A stretch of DNA of 64,000 nt from Streptomyces ficellus. Its GTDB lineage: Bacteria; Actinomycetota; Actinomycetes; Streptomycetales; Streptomycetaceae. The DNA lies in assembly GCF_009739905.1 (NCBI RefSeq), contig NZ_CP034279.1, forward strand, positions 3,286,001 to 3,350,000. Reading direction: 5' to 3'. The notes under the pieces are model-generated. The model was not told where the DNA came from. It made no database searches and saw nothing but the letters and a program-made list of their open reading frames with translations. Each line of letters opens with the position of its first letter. Positions within the stretch are counted from its first letter, which is position 1. Shown here in pieces: positions 46,999 through 55,512 of the stretch. Both the position numbers and the translations under genes were made by a program.

Positions 46999-48029
46999 GC
47001 TCCCGCACCCCCCGCCCGGTCCGAGCCCCCCGCGCCGTTCCCGACGTCCCGGGTCCGGTCCACGTCCCCGACCAAGTCCCCGCCTCTGTCCCCGTCCGCG
47101 TCCCCGTCCCTGTCCTCGTCCGTGTTCCCGTCCCTGCCCCTGTTCGCGTCCCCGTCCCCGACGCTCCCGGCGCCCTCCGTGCCGATCCGCTTCGTGAACT
47201 CCTCGTGCCCGGGCCAGCTCAGCACCACTTCGCCACCCTCCAGGCGCGCCTCAGCCAGCACCGGGGCGAGGTCCTGGTCCCCGGCCCCCGCCAGCGCCTC
47301 CGCGGGCGTCGCGTACCCCTCCAGGGCCCTCAGCGTGGCGATCGTCGGCGGCATCATCAGCAGCTCGCCCCGGTCGTACCCGGCCGCCGCGTCCGCCGGG
47401 CGGATCCAGACCGTACGGTCCGCCTCCGTCGAGGCGTTCGAGGCGCGCTGCCCCTCCGGGAGGGCGGCCACGAAGAACCAGGTGTCATAGCGGCGGGGCT
47501 CGAACTCCGGGGTGATCCAGCGCGCCCAGGCGCCCAGCAGGTCGGAACGGAGCACCAGCCCCCGCTTGTCCAGGAAGTCCGCGAACGCCAGTTCACGGGC
47601 GACCAGCGCCGCCCGGTCGGCCTCCCAGTCGTCGCCCCTGGTGTCGGCGACGACCGAGTCGGGGGTCGGCCCGGCCAACAGGACGCCGGACTCCTCGTAC
47701 GTCTCGCGCACCGCCGCGCACACGACGGCCTGCGCCTCGGCCGGTTCCCCGACGCCCAGCCGGGCCGCCCACTCGGCCGGCGACGGGCCCGCCCAGCGCA
47801 CCGGGTGCTCGTCGCGCGGGTCGACGCCGCCACCCGGATAGGCGTACGCGCCACCGGCGAACGCCATGGACGTACGCCGGCGCAGCATGTGCACCTCGGG
47901 TCCGCGGGCGCCGTCGCGCAGCAGCAGGACGGTCGCGGCCCGCCTGGGGGTCACGGCCGTGAGCGTGCCGCCGGCGAGCGCGCGGATGCGGTCGGGCCAC
48001 TCCGGGGGATACCACTGACCATTGGACAT
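46995..48029 (-). CDS. Nudix hydrolase family protein
   Basis: A 344-residue protein. The substrate loop LRRRTSMAFAGGAYAYPGGGVDP and Nudix helix CAAVRETYEESGVLLA are present, separated by an insertion of about 25 residues compared with the minimal box. The arrangement resembles the NUDT19-like group, for which acyl-CoA diphosphatase activity is known. The last 65 residues are an Asp/Gly/Arg-rich repeat tail (DGDADGDRGGD). ATG 48029 has only a weak ribosome site. It is first gene of a pair with the MBL hydrolase. Confidence 0.87.
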   Translation of the reverse strand: MSNGQWYPPEWPDRIRALAGGTLTAVTPRRAATVLLLRDGARGPEVHMLRRRTSMAFAGGAYAYPGGGVDPRDEHPVRWAGPSPAEWAARLGVGEPAEAQAVVCAAVRETYEESGVLLAGPTPDSVVADTRGDDWEADRAALVARELAFADFLDKRGLVLRSDLLGAWARWITPEFEPRRYDTWFFVAALPEGQRASNASTEADRTVWIRPADAAAGYDRGELLMMPPTIATLRALEGYATPAEALAGAGDQDLAPVLAEARLEGGEVVLSWPGHEEFTKRIGTEGAGSVGDGDANRGRDGNTDEDRDGDADGDRGGDLVGDVDRTRDVGNGAGGSDRAGGAGA

Positions 48030-48123
48030 GGCCGGATGCTATGCGTATCCGCCGAGATGTTCGAGAGGAAAGATGGTCACGGCAACGGCCCCGCGCCCAC
48101 CGGCGCCACGAGGGCGCCGGACC

Positions 48124-48167
48124 GGGGCCACGCGGGCGCCCGATTGGGGCCACGCGGGTGCCCGATT
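48124..48167. repeat. 22-bp tandem repeat upstream of the Nudix gene
   Basis: GGGGCCACGCGGGYGCCCGA plus TT twice (48124-48145 and 48146-48167), with a third partial copy. It lies between the Nudix and RidA genes. Confidence 0.75.
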
Positions 48168-48242
48168 GGGGCGACGGGGCCGTACGCAACACCCGGGCGC
48201 CGCAGGCCCGGGAACGTACAGCGCGCGGTCAGTCCTGCGCGG

Positions 48243-48713
48243 TCAGTCCTGGACCAGCTCCACCTGGATCTCGACCTCGACCGGGGCGTCCAGCGGCAGC
48301 ACCGCGACGCCCACCGCGCTGCGCGCGTGCACGCCCTTGTCGCCGAGCACCTCGCCCAGCAGCTCACTGGCGCCGTTGAGGACGGCCGGCTGCCCGGTGA
48401 AGTCCGACGCGGAGGCGACGAACCCGACGACCTTCACGACCCGCGCGATCCGGTCCAGGTCCCCGGCGACCGACTTCACGGCGGCCAGCGCGTTCAGCGC
48501 GCAGATCCGCGCGAGCTTCTTGGCCTCCTCCGGGGTGACCTCGCCGCCCACCTTGCCCGTGACCGGCAGCTTGCCGTCCACCATGGGGAGCTGGCCCGCC
48601 GTGTACACGTACACGCCCGACCGGACCGCCGGCTGGTACGACGCCAGCGGTGGCACCACGTCCGGGAGGGTCAGGCCGAGTTCGGCGAGGGTCGCCTCGA
48701 CGCGGCCGGTCAC
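48243..48713 (-). CDS. RidA/YjgF family protein
   Basis: A 156-residue RidA-superfamily protein (YjgF_endoribonc type). The conserved core GVYVYTAGQLPMVDGKLPVTG and ARSAVGVAVLPLDAPVEVEI is present, with Arg near the end as in imine deaminases (VHARSAVG). It may hydrolyse reactive enamine or imine intermediates. GTG 48713 overlaps the stop of the DUF4177 gene (GTGA), coupling the two. Confidence 0.9.
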   Translation of the reverse strand: MTGRVEATLAELGLTLPDVVPPLASYQPAVRSGVYVYTAGQLPMVDGKLPVTGKVGGEVTPEEAKKLARICALNALAAVKSVAGDLDRIARVVKVVGFVASASDFTGQPAVLNGASELLGEVLGDKGVHARSAVGVAVLPLDAPVEVEIQVELVQD

Positions 48714-48868
48714 GGCTTCTCCCGCTTCAGGTAGGCCACGAGCTGCTCGGGGTTGTTCGGCCCGGGCACGACCTGGACGAGCTCCCAGCCGTCCTCGCCC
48801 CAGGTGTCCAGAATCTGCTTGGTCGCGTGCACGAGAAGGGGCACGGTCGCGTATTCCCACTTGGTCAT
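48710..48868 (-). CDS. DUF4177 small protein
   Basis: A 52-residue protein, MTKWEYATVPLLVHATKQIL then DTWGEDGWELVQVVPGPNNP, matching the DUF4177 pattern of Trp-rich small proteins (KWEY, GWELV). The role is unknown. The ATG at 48868 has no clear ribosome site. It is the first gene of a pair with ridA and divergent from the ATPase gene at 49079. Confidence 0.88.
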   Translation of the reverse strand: MTKWEYATVPLLVHATKQILDTWGEDGWELVQVVPGPNNPEQLVAYLKREKP

Positions 48869-49078
48869 GGAGCCGACTGTAGCTGCTGCCCGGGACAGCC
48901 TCCCGCACAGGCGCCCCCGGCCCCGGCGCCTCCCGGGACCAGACCCTCGCCACCGCCCTCGCCACCTCCCTCGCCCCCGCCAACGCCGCAGCTTTCCGGC
49001 CACGGCCGGGCAGGCGTGACCCGCCCAATCCGACCCGGGGGCGACGGGTGCGCGGTACGACTGGTTAGTCTCGAATAC

Positions 49079-50041
49079 GTGAGCAGGCTCCAGGTCGTCA
49101 GCGGCAAGGGCGGTACCGGTAAGACGACGGTCGCCGCCGCCCTCGCGCTCGCCCTCGCGACCGAGGGCAAGCGGACTCTCCTCGTGGAGGTCGAAGGCAG
49201 GCAGGGCATCGCGCAGCTCTTCGAGACGGAGGCGCTCCCGTACGAGGAGCGGAAGATCGCCGTCGCGCCCGGCGGGGGCGAGGTGTACGCGCTGGCCATC
49301 GACGCCGAGCGCGCGCTCCTCGACTACCTCCAGATGTTCTACAAGCTCGGCTCGGCGGGCCGCGCGCTCAAGAAGCTGGGCGCCATCGACTTCGCCACCA
49401 CCATCGCGCCGGGCGTGCGGGACGTCCTGCTGACCGGCAAGGCGTGCGAGGCGGTACGCCGCCGGGAGAAACAAGGGGGGTTCGTGTACGACCACGTCGT
49501 CATGGACGCCCCTCCCACCGGCCGCATCACCCGCTTCCTGAACGTCAACGACGAGGTGGCGGGCCTGGCGAAGATCGGCCCGATACACAATCAGGCCCAG
49601 GCCGTGATGCGGGTCCTGAAGTCCCCGGAGACGGCCGTCCACCTGGTGACCCTCCTGGAGGAGATGCCGGTCCAGGAGACCGCCGACGGCATCGCCGAAC
49701 TCCGGGAGGCGGACCTCCCCGTGGGCGGCGTGGTGGTCAACATGGTCCGCCCGCACGTCCTGGACGAGGACGCGGTACGGGCGGCGGCGGGCGACCACCG
49801 CAAGGGCATCGCGAAGGCGCTCGCGGCGTCGGGCATCAGCGGTTCGGCCCGGCTGGTCGGCCCGCTCCTGGACCAGGCCGCGGAGCACGCGCAGCGGGTG
49901 GAGCTGGAGCGGGAGCAGCGCGAGGCGCTGGCGAAGCTCCAGGTACCGACGTACGAACTGCCGTTCCTGGGGGAAGGGGCGGACATCGCCGGCCTCTACC
50001 GGCTGGCCAAGGAACTGAGGAAGCTCGGGGTGGGCGCATGA
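49079..50041 (+). CDS. ArsA-like anion-transporting ATPase, first paralogue
   Basis: A 320-residue ArsA/GET3-family P-loop ATPase. The deviant Walker A VVSGKGGTGKTTVAAALA is near residue 6, switch I EVEGRQGIAQLF follows, and switch II DHVVMDAPPTGRI. It lacks the Cys residues of arsenite ArsA, so arsenic resistance is not implied. GTG 49079 has no ribosome site, but a TAGTCT -10-like hexamer lies 7 nt upstream, so a leaderless transcript is likely. Coupled to the second paralogue by an ATGA overlap. In actinobacteria the pair is conserved beside a WhiB gene. Confidence 0.9.
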   Translation: MSRLQVVSGKGGTGKTTVAAALALALATEGKRTLLVEVEGRQGIAQLFETEALPYEERKIAVAPGGGEVYALAIDAERALLDYLQMFYKLGSAGRALKKLGAIDFATTIAPGVRDVLLTGKACEAVRRREKQGGFVYDHVVMDAPPTGRITRFLNVNDEVAGLAKIGPIHNQAQAVMRVLKSPETAVHLVTLLEEMPVQETADGIAELREADLPVGGVVVNMVRPHVLDEDAVRAAAGDHRKGIAKALAASGISGSARLVGPLLDQAAEHAQRVELEREQREALAKLQVPTYELPFLGEGADIAGLYRLAKELRKLGVGA

Positions 50042-51411
50042 CTCTCGACGGGGCTCCCGGCCTGGAGATCGACCCGCTGATCGACGACTCCGCGACGCGC
50101 ATCATCGTGTGCTGCGGCGCGGGCGGTGTCGGCAAGACGACGACGGCGGCCGCTCTGGGTGTACGGGCGGCGGAGCGGGGCCGCAAGGTGGTCGTCCTGA
50201 CCATCGACCCGGCCCGCCGGCTCGCCCAGTCCATGGGCATCGACCAGCTGGACAACACCCCGCGCCGGGTCGACGGCATCGAGGGCGGCGGGGAACTGCA
50301 CGCCATGATGCTCGACATGAAGCGCACGTTCGACGAGATCGTCGAGGCGCACGCCGACCCCGCCCGGGCGGCGGCCATCCTGGGCAACCCGTTCTACCAG
50401 TCCCTGTCGGCCGGCTTCGCGGGCACGCAGGAGTACATGGCGATGGAGAAGCTGGGCCAGCTGCGGGCACGTGACGAGTGGGACCTGATCGTGGTCGACA
50501 CGCCGCCGTCCCGCTCGGCGCTGGACTTCCTGGACGCGCCGAAGCGGCTGGGGTCGTTCCTGGACGGGAAGTTCATCAAGCTGCTGATGGCCCCGGCGAA
50601 GGTGGGCGGCCGGGCCGGGATGAAGTTCCTCAACGTCGGCATGTCGATGATGACCGGCACCCTGGGGAAGCTGCTGGGGGGTCAGTTGCTGCGCGACGTC
50701 CAGACCTTCGTGGCGGCGATGGACACCATGTTCGGCGGCTTCCGTACGCGGGCGGACGCCACCTACCGGCTGCTCCAGGCTCCTGGTACGGCCTTCCTGG
50801 TGGTGGCCGCGCCGGAGCGGGACGCGCTGCGGGAGGCGGCGTACTTCGTGGAGCGGCTCGCCGCGGAGCGGATGCCGCTGGCCGGCCTGGTGCTGAACCG
50901 GGTGCACGGGAGCGGGGCCGCCCGGCTGTCGGCCGAGCGGGCACTGGCCGCCGCGGAAAATCTTGAAGAGGGCCGCATTGTGGATCAGAGCGCCGGGAAG
51001 ACTGGTGTTCGTGGCCCCGGAGGCCCCGAGGCCACCTCTCCCGAGCCCGAGGCCCTCCGAACCACGGCAGTGGCACGCTCCGACGCCGCTGCGGCCATCG
51101 GTAGCGACACAGAGATCCACACGCACACCCACCCCCACACCGACGCCGGTGACGCCGAGTCCGGCGCGGCCACACCACCCGCCGTCGCCGAGCTGACCGC
51201 GGGTCTGCTGCGGCTGCACGCCGAGCGGATGCAAGTGCTCGCGCGGGAACGGCGCACGCGCGACCGGTTCGCCACGCTCCACCCGGAGGTGGCGGTGACC
51301 GAGGTCCCGGCGCTGCCCGGTGACGTGCACGACCTGGCGGGCCTCCGCGCCATCGGCGACCGCCTGGCGGCCGCCGAAGGGCCGCGGGTCACCGCTGAGA
51401 CGTCGTCATGA
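50038..51411 (+). CDS. ArsA-like anion-transporting ATPase, second paralogue
   Basis: A 457-residue ArsA/GET3-family ATPase. Walker A CCGAGGVGKTTTAAALG lies at about 26-38, switch I TIDPARRLAQSMG follows, and switch II LIVVDTPPSRSALDFLD. A low-complexity insertion (about 325-385) includes the His/Thr-rich HTHTHPHTD. The pair with the upstream gene may form a heterodimer, as two-half ArsA proteins do (inference). The client is unknown. Start ATG 50038 overlaps the previous stop. Confidence 0.9.
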   Translation: MTLDGAPGLEIDPLIDDSATRIIVCCGAGGVGKTTTAAALGVRAAERGRKVVVLTIDPARRLAQSMGIDQLDNTPRRVDGIEGGGELHAMMLDMKRTFDEIVEAHADPARAAAILGNPFYQSLSAGFAGTQEYMAMEKLGQLRARDEWDLIVVDTPPSRSALDFLDAPKRLGSFLDGKFIKLLMAPAKVGGRAGMKFLNVGMSMMTGTLGKLLGGQLLRDVQTFVAAMDTMFGGFRTRADATYRLLQAPGTAFLVVAAPERDALREAAYFVERLAAERMPLAGLVLNRVHGSGAARLSAERALAAAENLEEGRIVDQSAGKTGVRGPGGPEATSPEPEALRTTAVARSDAAAAIGSDTEIHTHTHPHTDAGDAESGAATPPAVAELTAGLLRLHAERMQVLARERRTRDRFATLHPEVAVTEVPALPGDVHDLAGLRAIGDRLAAAEGPRVTAETSS

Positions 51412-51430
51412 CCGCGGTGTCGCTGTAGTC

Positions 51431-51550
51431 GTGTCGCTCACCGCCGTGTCACTGACCGCCGTGTCGCTCACCGCCGTGTCACTGACCGCCGTGTCGCTCA
51501 CCGCCGTGTCACTGACCGCCGTGTCGCTCACCGCCGTGTTACTGACCGCC
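51431..51550. repeat. 30-bp tandem repeat made of alternating 15-bp units
   Basis: Eight 15-bp units alternate GTGTCGCTCACCGCC and GTGTCACTGACCGCC, giving four 30-bp copies with a single change in the last. It lies between the second ATPase gene and the convergent wblA stop. It encodes AVSLT repeats in a plus frame, but no start or ribosome site supports a gene. Confidence 0.95.
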
Positions 51551-51599
51551 GTGGGGTGCGATCGACAGTGCGGTTCGGCCGGCGCGGCTCGGGGTGCCG

Positions 51600-52001
51600 C
51601 TAGCCCACCGCCGCGTACGTCTCGTACGTCTCGTCGTCATCCAGCGCGACGGGCAGGATGCCCGCGCTGCGCTCGTACTCCGTGCGCGCGGTCTCCAGCA
51701 GCCGGCGCCACGAGGTGACGGTCGGCCGCCGCCGCAGCAGCGCACGGCGCTCACGTTCCGTCATACCGCCCCACACGCCGAACTCGACGCGGTTGTCCAG
51801 CGCGTCCGCCAGGCACTCGGTCCGCACCGGACACCCGGTGCACACCGCCTTGGCCCTGTTCTGCGCCGCACCCTGTACGAACAGTTCGTCCGGATCGGTA
51901 GTGCGGCAGGCGGCCTGCGCACTCCAGTCAGCTACCCAGCCCATACCGGCGCCGTCCTCTCCCGAATCGAGGCTCCCCCACGGCGGCAGCGGCATATTCA
52001 C
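51600..52001 (-). CDS. wblA: WhiB-family iron-sulfur regulator WblA
   Basis: A WhiB-like protein with the four cluster Cys (AACRTTDPDELF, CTGCPVRTEC) and the WhiB Gly-Trp turn (RVEFGVWGGMTERERRALLRR). Sequence and position, between the ArsA pair and a class A PBP, identify WblA, which controls the switch to aerial growth and represses antibiotic production in Streptomyces. From GTG 52001 it is 133 residues; ATG 51995 or ATG 51944 (MGWVADWSAQ, 114 residues) are alternative starts, none with a strong ribosome site. The upstream region carries an unusual repeat array. Confidence 0.93.
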   Translation of the reverse strand: MNMPLPPWGSLDSGEDGAGMGWVADWSAQAACRTTDPDELFVQGAAQNRAKAVCTGCPVRTECLADALDNRVEFGVWGGMTERERRALLRRRPTVTSWRRLLETARTEYERSAGILPVALDDDETYETYAAVG

Positions 52002-52518
52002 CGCTACCAGTTGAGGACGTTACGGAAGGTGGGCACAGCGCAACACCCCCTTCGGGCCCAATCTTGAATGGTCCGAACGGACTATGCGTACGCGGCAGAT
52101 CACCCAGGGGAGTGAGCGAGAGACATGCGTGACGTATGACGCAGGCCAGGGCGTTCTGGTTGAGTCACAACGGGCGCGCGCTGACGCATGAGGGGGAAAC
52201 GGACAGCGACCGGCGCGGCTCGGGAGGTGCTCGTATGTGCTCGGGGCGTGCTCGGGAAGTACCTCGGGAAGTACTCGGAGAGTGCTTGGGGAATGCTCGG
52301 GAAATACTTGAGGGTGCAACTGCTGTGACAGTTGTGACCAGCTTAGGCCAAGGCCTGTACGCGTGTCCGGAAAACGAGCAGGGTGCACCCGAGAGGCCGC
52401 CGGCCACCGCCGACGGGGGCGGGCCCCTCCTCCCTCCGATGTCACAACCTGGTACGCGAACCTCCCGTAACCCACCCGCTCCCTCGGAACGCCACCACCG
52501 ACGGATTAGGGTTACCGC
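52002..52518. promoter_or_regulatory. wblA / PBP divergent regulatory region
   Basis: 517 bp without a gene between wblA (minus) and the PBP gene (plus). It includes the 11-bp repeat array at 52228-52314. Developmental regulators such as BldD and AdpA act on wblA in Streptomyces, but I cannot assign their sites here with confidence. A TAGGGT hexamer 6 nt before the PBP ATG could be a -10 for a leaderless message. Confidence 0.5.
52228..52314. repeat. Helically phased 11-bp repeats, TGCTCGGGAAG type
   Basis: Eight tandem units of 10-12 bp: starts at 52228, 52238, 52249, 52260, 52272, 52283, 52294 and 52305. Each is T-G/A-C-T-C/T-G-G-G-N-A-like. The period is about one DNA turn, which would place the same face of each unit on one side of the helix. 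Confidence 0.8.
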
Positions 52519-54771
52519 ATGCCAAAGAAGCGCTCGGGCGGTGGTCTGACCGGGACCCAGCAGGCCGCCAAGTTCGTCGGTGTCAGCGTGCTCGCCGGAG
52601 CCGTCCTGGCGGGCATCGCCCTGCCCGCCGCGGGAGCGCTGGGGCTAGCGGCGAAGGGCACGGTCCAGGGGTTCGACGAGATCCCGGCCAACCTCAAGCG
52701 GCCCCCGCTGAGCCAGCGCACCACGATCCTGGACTCGCAGGGCGGCCAGATCGCCACGGTCTACTCCCGCGACCGCACGGTGGTGGACCTCAAGGACATC
52801 TCCCCGTACATGCAGAAGGCGATCGTCGCGATCGAGGACTCGCGCTTCTACGAGCACGGCGCCGTCGACCTCAAGGGCGTACTGCGCGCGCTCAACCGCA
52901 ACGCCCAGTCGGGCGGGGTGGCGCAGGGCGCGTCGACGCTGACGCAGCAGTACGTGAAGAACGTCTTCGTGGAGGAGGCCGGCGACGACCCCGACAAGGT
53001 CGCCGAAGCCACCCAGCAGACCCTCGGCCGCAAGATCCAGGAGCTGAAGTACGCGATCCAGGTCGAGGAGGAGCTCGGGAAGAAGAAGATCCTCGAGAAC
53101 TACCTCAACATCACCTTCTTCGGGCAGCAGGCGTACGGGATCGAGGCCGCGGCCCAGCGGTACTTCTCCAAGCCCGCCAAGAAGCTCACCCTGGAGGAGT
53201 CGGCGATGCTGGCCGGCATCGTCCAGTCGCCCAGCCGGTACGACCCGGTCAACGACGTGGAGGAGGCCACCAAGCGCCGCAACATCGTCCTGTCGCGCAT
53301 GGCGGCGGTCGGTGACATCAGCGAGGCGGAGGCCGAGCGGGCCAAGGCGACGCCGATCAAGCTGAGGGTCAGCAAGCCCAAGAACGGTTGCATCACGGCC
53401 GTCGACGGCGCCGGTTTCTTCTGCGACTACGTTCGCGAGGTCTTCCTCTCCGACCCGGTCTTCGGGAAGGACCGGGAGGAGCGCAACAAGGTCTGGAACC
53501 GCGGCGGCCTGACGATCAGGACGACGCTGGACCCGCAGGCGCAGAAGTCCGCGCAGGAGTCGATCAAGAAGCACGTGTACCAGACCGACAAGGTCGCCAC
53601 GGCGGTGACCATGGTCCAGCCGGGCACGGGCAAGATCCTGGCGATGGGCCAGTCCCGGCCGTACGGCTTCGGGAAGAACGAGACGCAGATCAACTACTCG
53701 GTCAACAAGCGCATGGGCGGCTCGAACTTCGGCTTCCCGGTCGGTTCGACGTTCAAGCCGTTCGTTGCGGCCGCCGCGCTGGAGCAGGGCAAGCCGCCGA
53801 CGCAGACGTACCCGTCGCCGTACCAGATGCCCTACCCGTCGTCCGTCTCCACGTGCAGCGGGAAGCCGTGGCTCAACCAGGGCGACACGGTGGAGAACGA
53901 GAACGAGTCGGAGGTCGGCCCGTACAACCTCCGGGACGCGATGGCCAAGTCGGTCAACACGTACTTCGTGCAGATGATCGCCGAGATCGGGATGTGCCCG
54001 GTCGTGGAGATGACCACCAAGCTGGGCGCCGTGCAGGGCAGCGGCGAGAAGCTGCCCGAGGTGCCGGCCATCTCGCTCGGCTCGAAGGGCATGTCGCCGC
54101 TGAACATGGCGAACGCGTACGCGACGTTCGCCAACCGGGGCACGTACTGCACCCCGACCGCCATCGAGGCGATCAAGACGGCGGACGGCAAGAGCCTGCC
54201 GGTCCCGAAGACCAACTGCAGCAAGGCGATGTCGGAGCGGACCGCCGACTCGATCAACGCCCTGCTGAGTGGTGTGATCGACTCCGGTACGGGTGAGAAG
54301 GCCGGTCTGAGCGGCCGTGACAACGCGGGCAAGACCGGTACGACGGACGCCCGCAAGAACGCCTGGTTCGTCGGCTACACCCCGAACCTGTCCAGCGCCG
54401 TGTGGGTGGGCAGCCCGGCGCAGGACGTCGAGATGTTCTCCATCCGGATCGGTGGCCGGTACCACGGCTCGGTCTTCGGTGGCGAGGTGCCGGGACCGAT
54501 CTGGCGCGACGCGATGACCGGCGCGCTGGACGGCCGCGAGGCGCCCGGCTTCGTCGACGTCCACATCCCCGACGCGCCGAAGGACCCCGGCAACGGCAAG
54601 CCCAAGCCCGGCGACAACAAGCCGGGCGGCGGCGGCGACAAGCCGGGGGACGGCGATGACGACGAGGGCCGGCCGGGTGGCGGCCGCCCCGGCGGCGGCA
54701 ACCCCTGGGACGGCATCACCCTCCCGCCGGACATGATCGGCGGCGGCCAGAACGGCGGCGGCTGGCGCTGA
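52519..54771 (+). CDS. Class A penicillin-binding protein
   Basis: A 750-residue bifunctional peptidoglycan synthase. A membrane anchor lies at about 20-48 (VGVSVLAGAVLAGIALPAAGALG). The GT51 transglycosylase has catalytic Glu in AIVAIEDSRFYEHGAVD (near 105). The transpeptidase has SxxK in GSTFKPF (near 409), SxN in SVNTYF and KTGT in AGKTGTTDAR (near 604). A Gly/Pro/Asp-rich tail (about 690-750) follows. ATG 52519 is used. It lies beside wblA as in other streptomycetes and ends in a very strong terminator. Confidence 0.96.
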   Translation: MPKKRSGGGLTGTQQAAKFVGVSVLAGAVLAGIALPAAGALGLAAKGTVQGFDEIPANLKRPPLSQRTTILDSQGGQIATVYSRDRTVVDLKDISPYMQKAIVAIEDSRFYEHGAVDLKGVLRALNRNAQSGGVAQGASTLTQQYVKNVFVEEAGDDPDKVAEATQQTLGRKIQELKYAIQVEEELGKKKILENYLNITFFGQQAYGIEAAAQRYFSKPAKKLTLEESAMLAGIVQSPSRYDPVNDVEEATKRRNIVLSRMAAVGDISEAEAERAKATPIKLRVSKPKNGCITAVDGAGFFCDYVREVFLSDPVFGKDREERNKVWNRGGLTIRTTLDPQAQKSAQESIKKHVYQTDKVATAVTMVQPGTGKILAMGQSRPYGFGKNETQINYSVNKRMGGSNFGFPVGSTFKPFVAAAALEQGKPPTQTYPSPYQMPYPSSVSTCSGKPWLNQGDTVENENESEVGPYNLRDAMAKSVNTYFVQMIAEIGMCPVVEMTTKLGAVQGSGEKLPEVPAISLGSKGMSPLNMANAYATFANRGTYCTPTAIEAIKTADGKSLPVPKTNCSKAMSERTADSINALLSGVIDSGTGEKAGLSGRDNAGKTGTTDARKNAWFVGYTPNLSSAVWVGSPAQDVEMFSIRIGGRYHGSVFGGEVPGPIWRDAMTGALDGREAPGFVDVHIPDAPKDPGNGKPKPGDNKPGGGGDKPGDGDDDEGRPGGGRPGGGNPWDGITLPPDMIGGGQNGGGWR

Positions 54772-54796
54772 GAGCGCGGGCAAGCGCGCACAAGCG

Positions 54797-54848
54797 CGGA
54801 CAGAGGGGCGCCCCACCGGAGGTTTCCGGTGGGGCGCCCCTCTGTCCG
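54797..54848 (+). terminator. PBP terminator
   Basis: A perfect 24-bp stem (54797-54820 with 54825-54848) around a GGTT loop, mostly G+C with CGGACAGAGGGG arms, 26 bp past the PBP stop. It can act in both directions. Confidence 0.92.
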
Positions 54849-54969
54849 TATGCCTGCCCGTCTCGCGGGCGTCCTGGGAGTGCGGCCGGACCTGGGGCCG
54901 ACCCGGTGATGCGGCCCGCCGCCCGTGCCCGAGGCAGCGGGCCCCCAGGGCAGCGGGGGCAGCGGGGCC

Positions 54970-55434
54970 TCAGCCCGCCAGGAGCTGCTTGACCACGGCG
55001 GCGACGCGGCCGCCCTCGGCGCGGCCGGCGACCTTCGGGTTCACGATCTTCATCACGGCGCCCATGGCGCGCGGGCCCTCGGCGCCGGCCGCCTTGGCCT
55101 CGTCGACCGCCTGGGCGACGATCTGCTTCAGCTCGTCGTCGCTGAGCTGCTGCGGCAGGTACGCGTCGAGGATGACGCCCTCGGCCCGCTCACGCTCGGC
55201 CTGCTCGGCCCGGCCGCCCTGCGCGAAGGCCTCGGCCGCCTCGCGGCGCTTCTTCGCCTCCTTGGCGATCACCTTCTGCACCTCGTCGTCGGAGAGCTCG
55301 CGCTTCTCCTTGCCCGAGACCTCCTCCTTGGTGATGGCGGAGAGGGTCAGCCGGAGCGTCGAGGAGCGCAGCTCGTCGCGCTCCTTGATCGCGGCGTTGA
55401 GGTCTTCCTGCAGCGTGGACTTGAGCGTGGTCAT
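54970..55434 (-). CDS. GatB/YqeY domain protein
   Basis: A 154-residue YqeY-family protein. It begins TTLKSTLQEDLNAAIKERDE, with conserved RLTLSAITKEEVSGKEKREL and the C-terminal AMGAVMKIVNPKVAGRAEGGRVA segment. The domain resembles the tRNA-binding tail of GatB, but a free-standing role (possibly tRNA or translation linked) is not established. ATG 55434 has a weak ribosome site. It is divergent from the phosphoesterase gene, 78 bp away. Confidence 0.92.
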   Translation of the reverse strand: MTTLKSTLQEDLNAAIKERDELRSSTLRLTLSAITKEEVSGKEKRELSDDEVQKVIAKEAKKRREAAEAFAQGGRAEQAERERAEGVILDAYLPQQLSDDELKQIVAQAVDEAKAAGAEGPRAMGAVMKIVNPKVAGRAEGGRVAAVVKQLLAG

Positions 55435-55512
55435 GCGGACAAGTGTGGCAGGTGCGACGACCTGCACGCCCGTGCATTTCCCGCGCCCACGCCGTTCTGG
55501 GACGATGGCGGC

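Noticed and set aside
49079..51411. Arsenic resistance operon
   Set aside because: Both ATPases lack ArsA metal-binding Cys, and there is no arsB/arsR/arsC-type gene nearby.
51431..51550. CRISPR-like array
   Set aside because: Units are contiguous 15/30-bp tandem repeats with no unique spacers and no cas genes nearby.
51320..51718. Plus-strand frame with AVSLT repeats
   Set aside because: Created by the 30-bp tandem repeat; no ribosome site, and it overlaps the ATPase and wblA genes.
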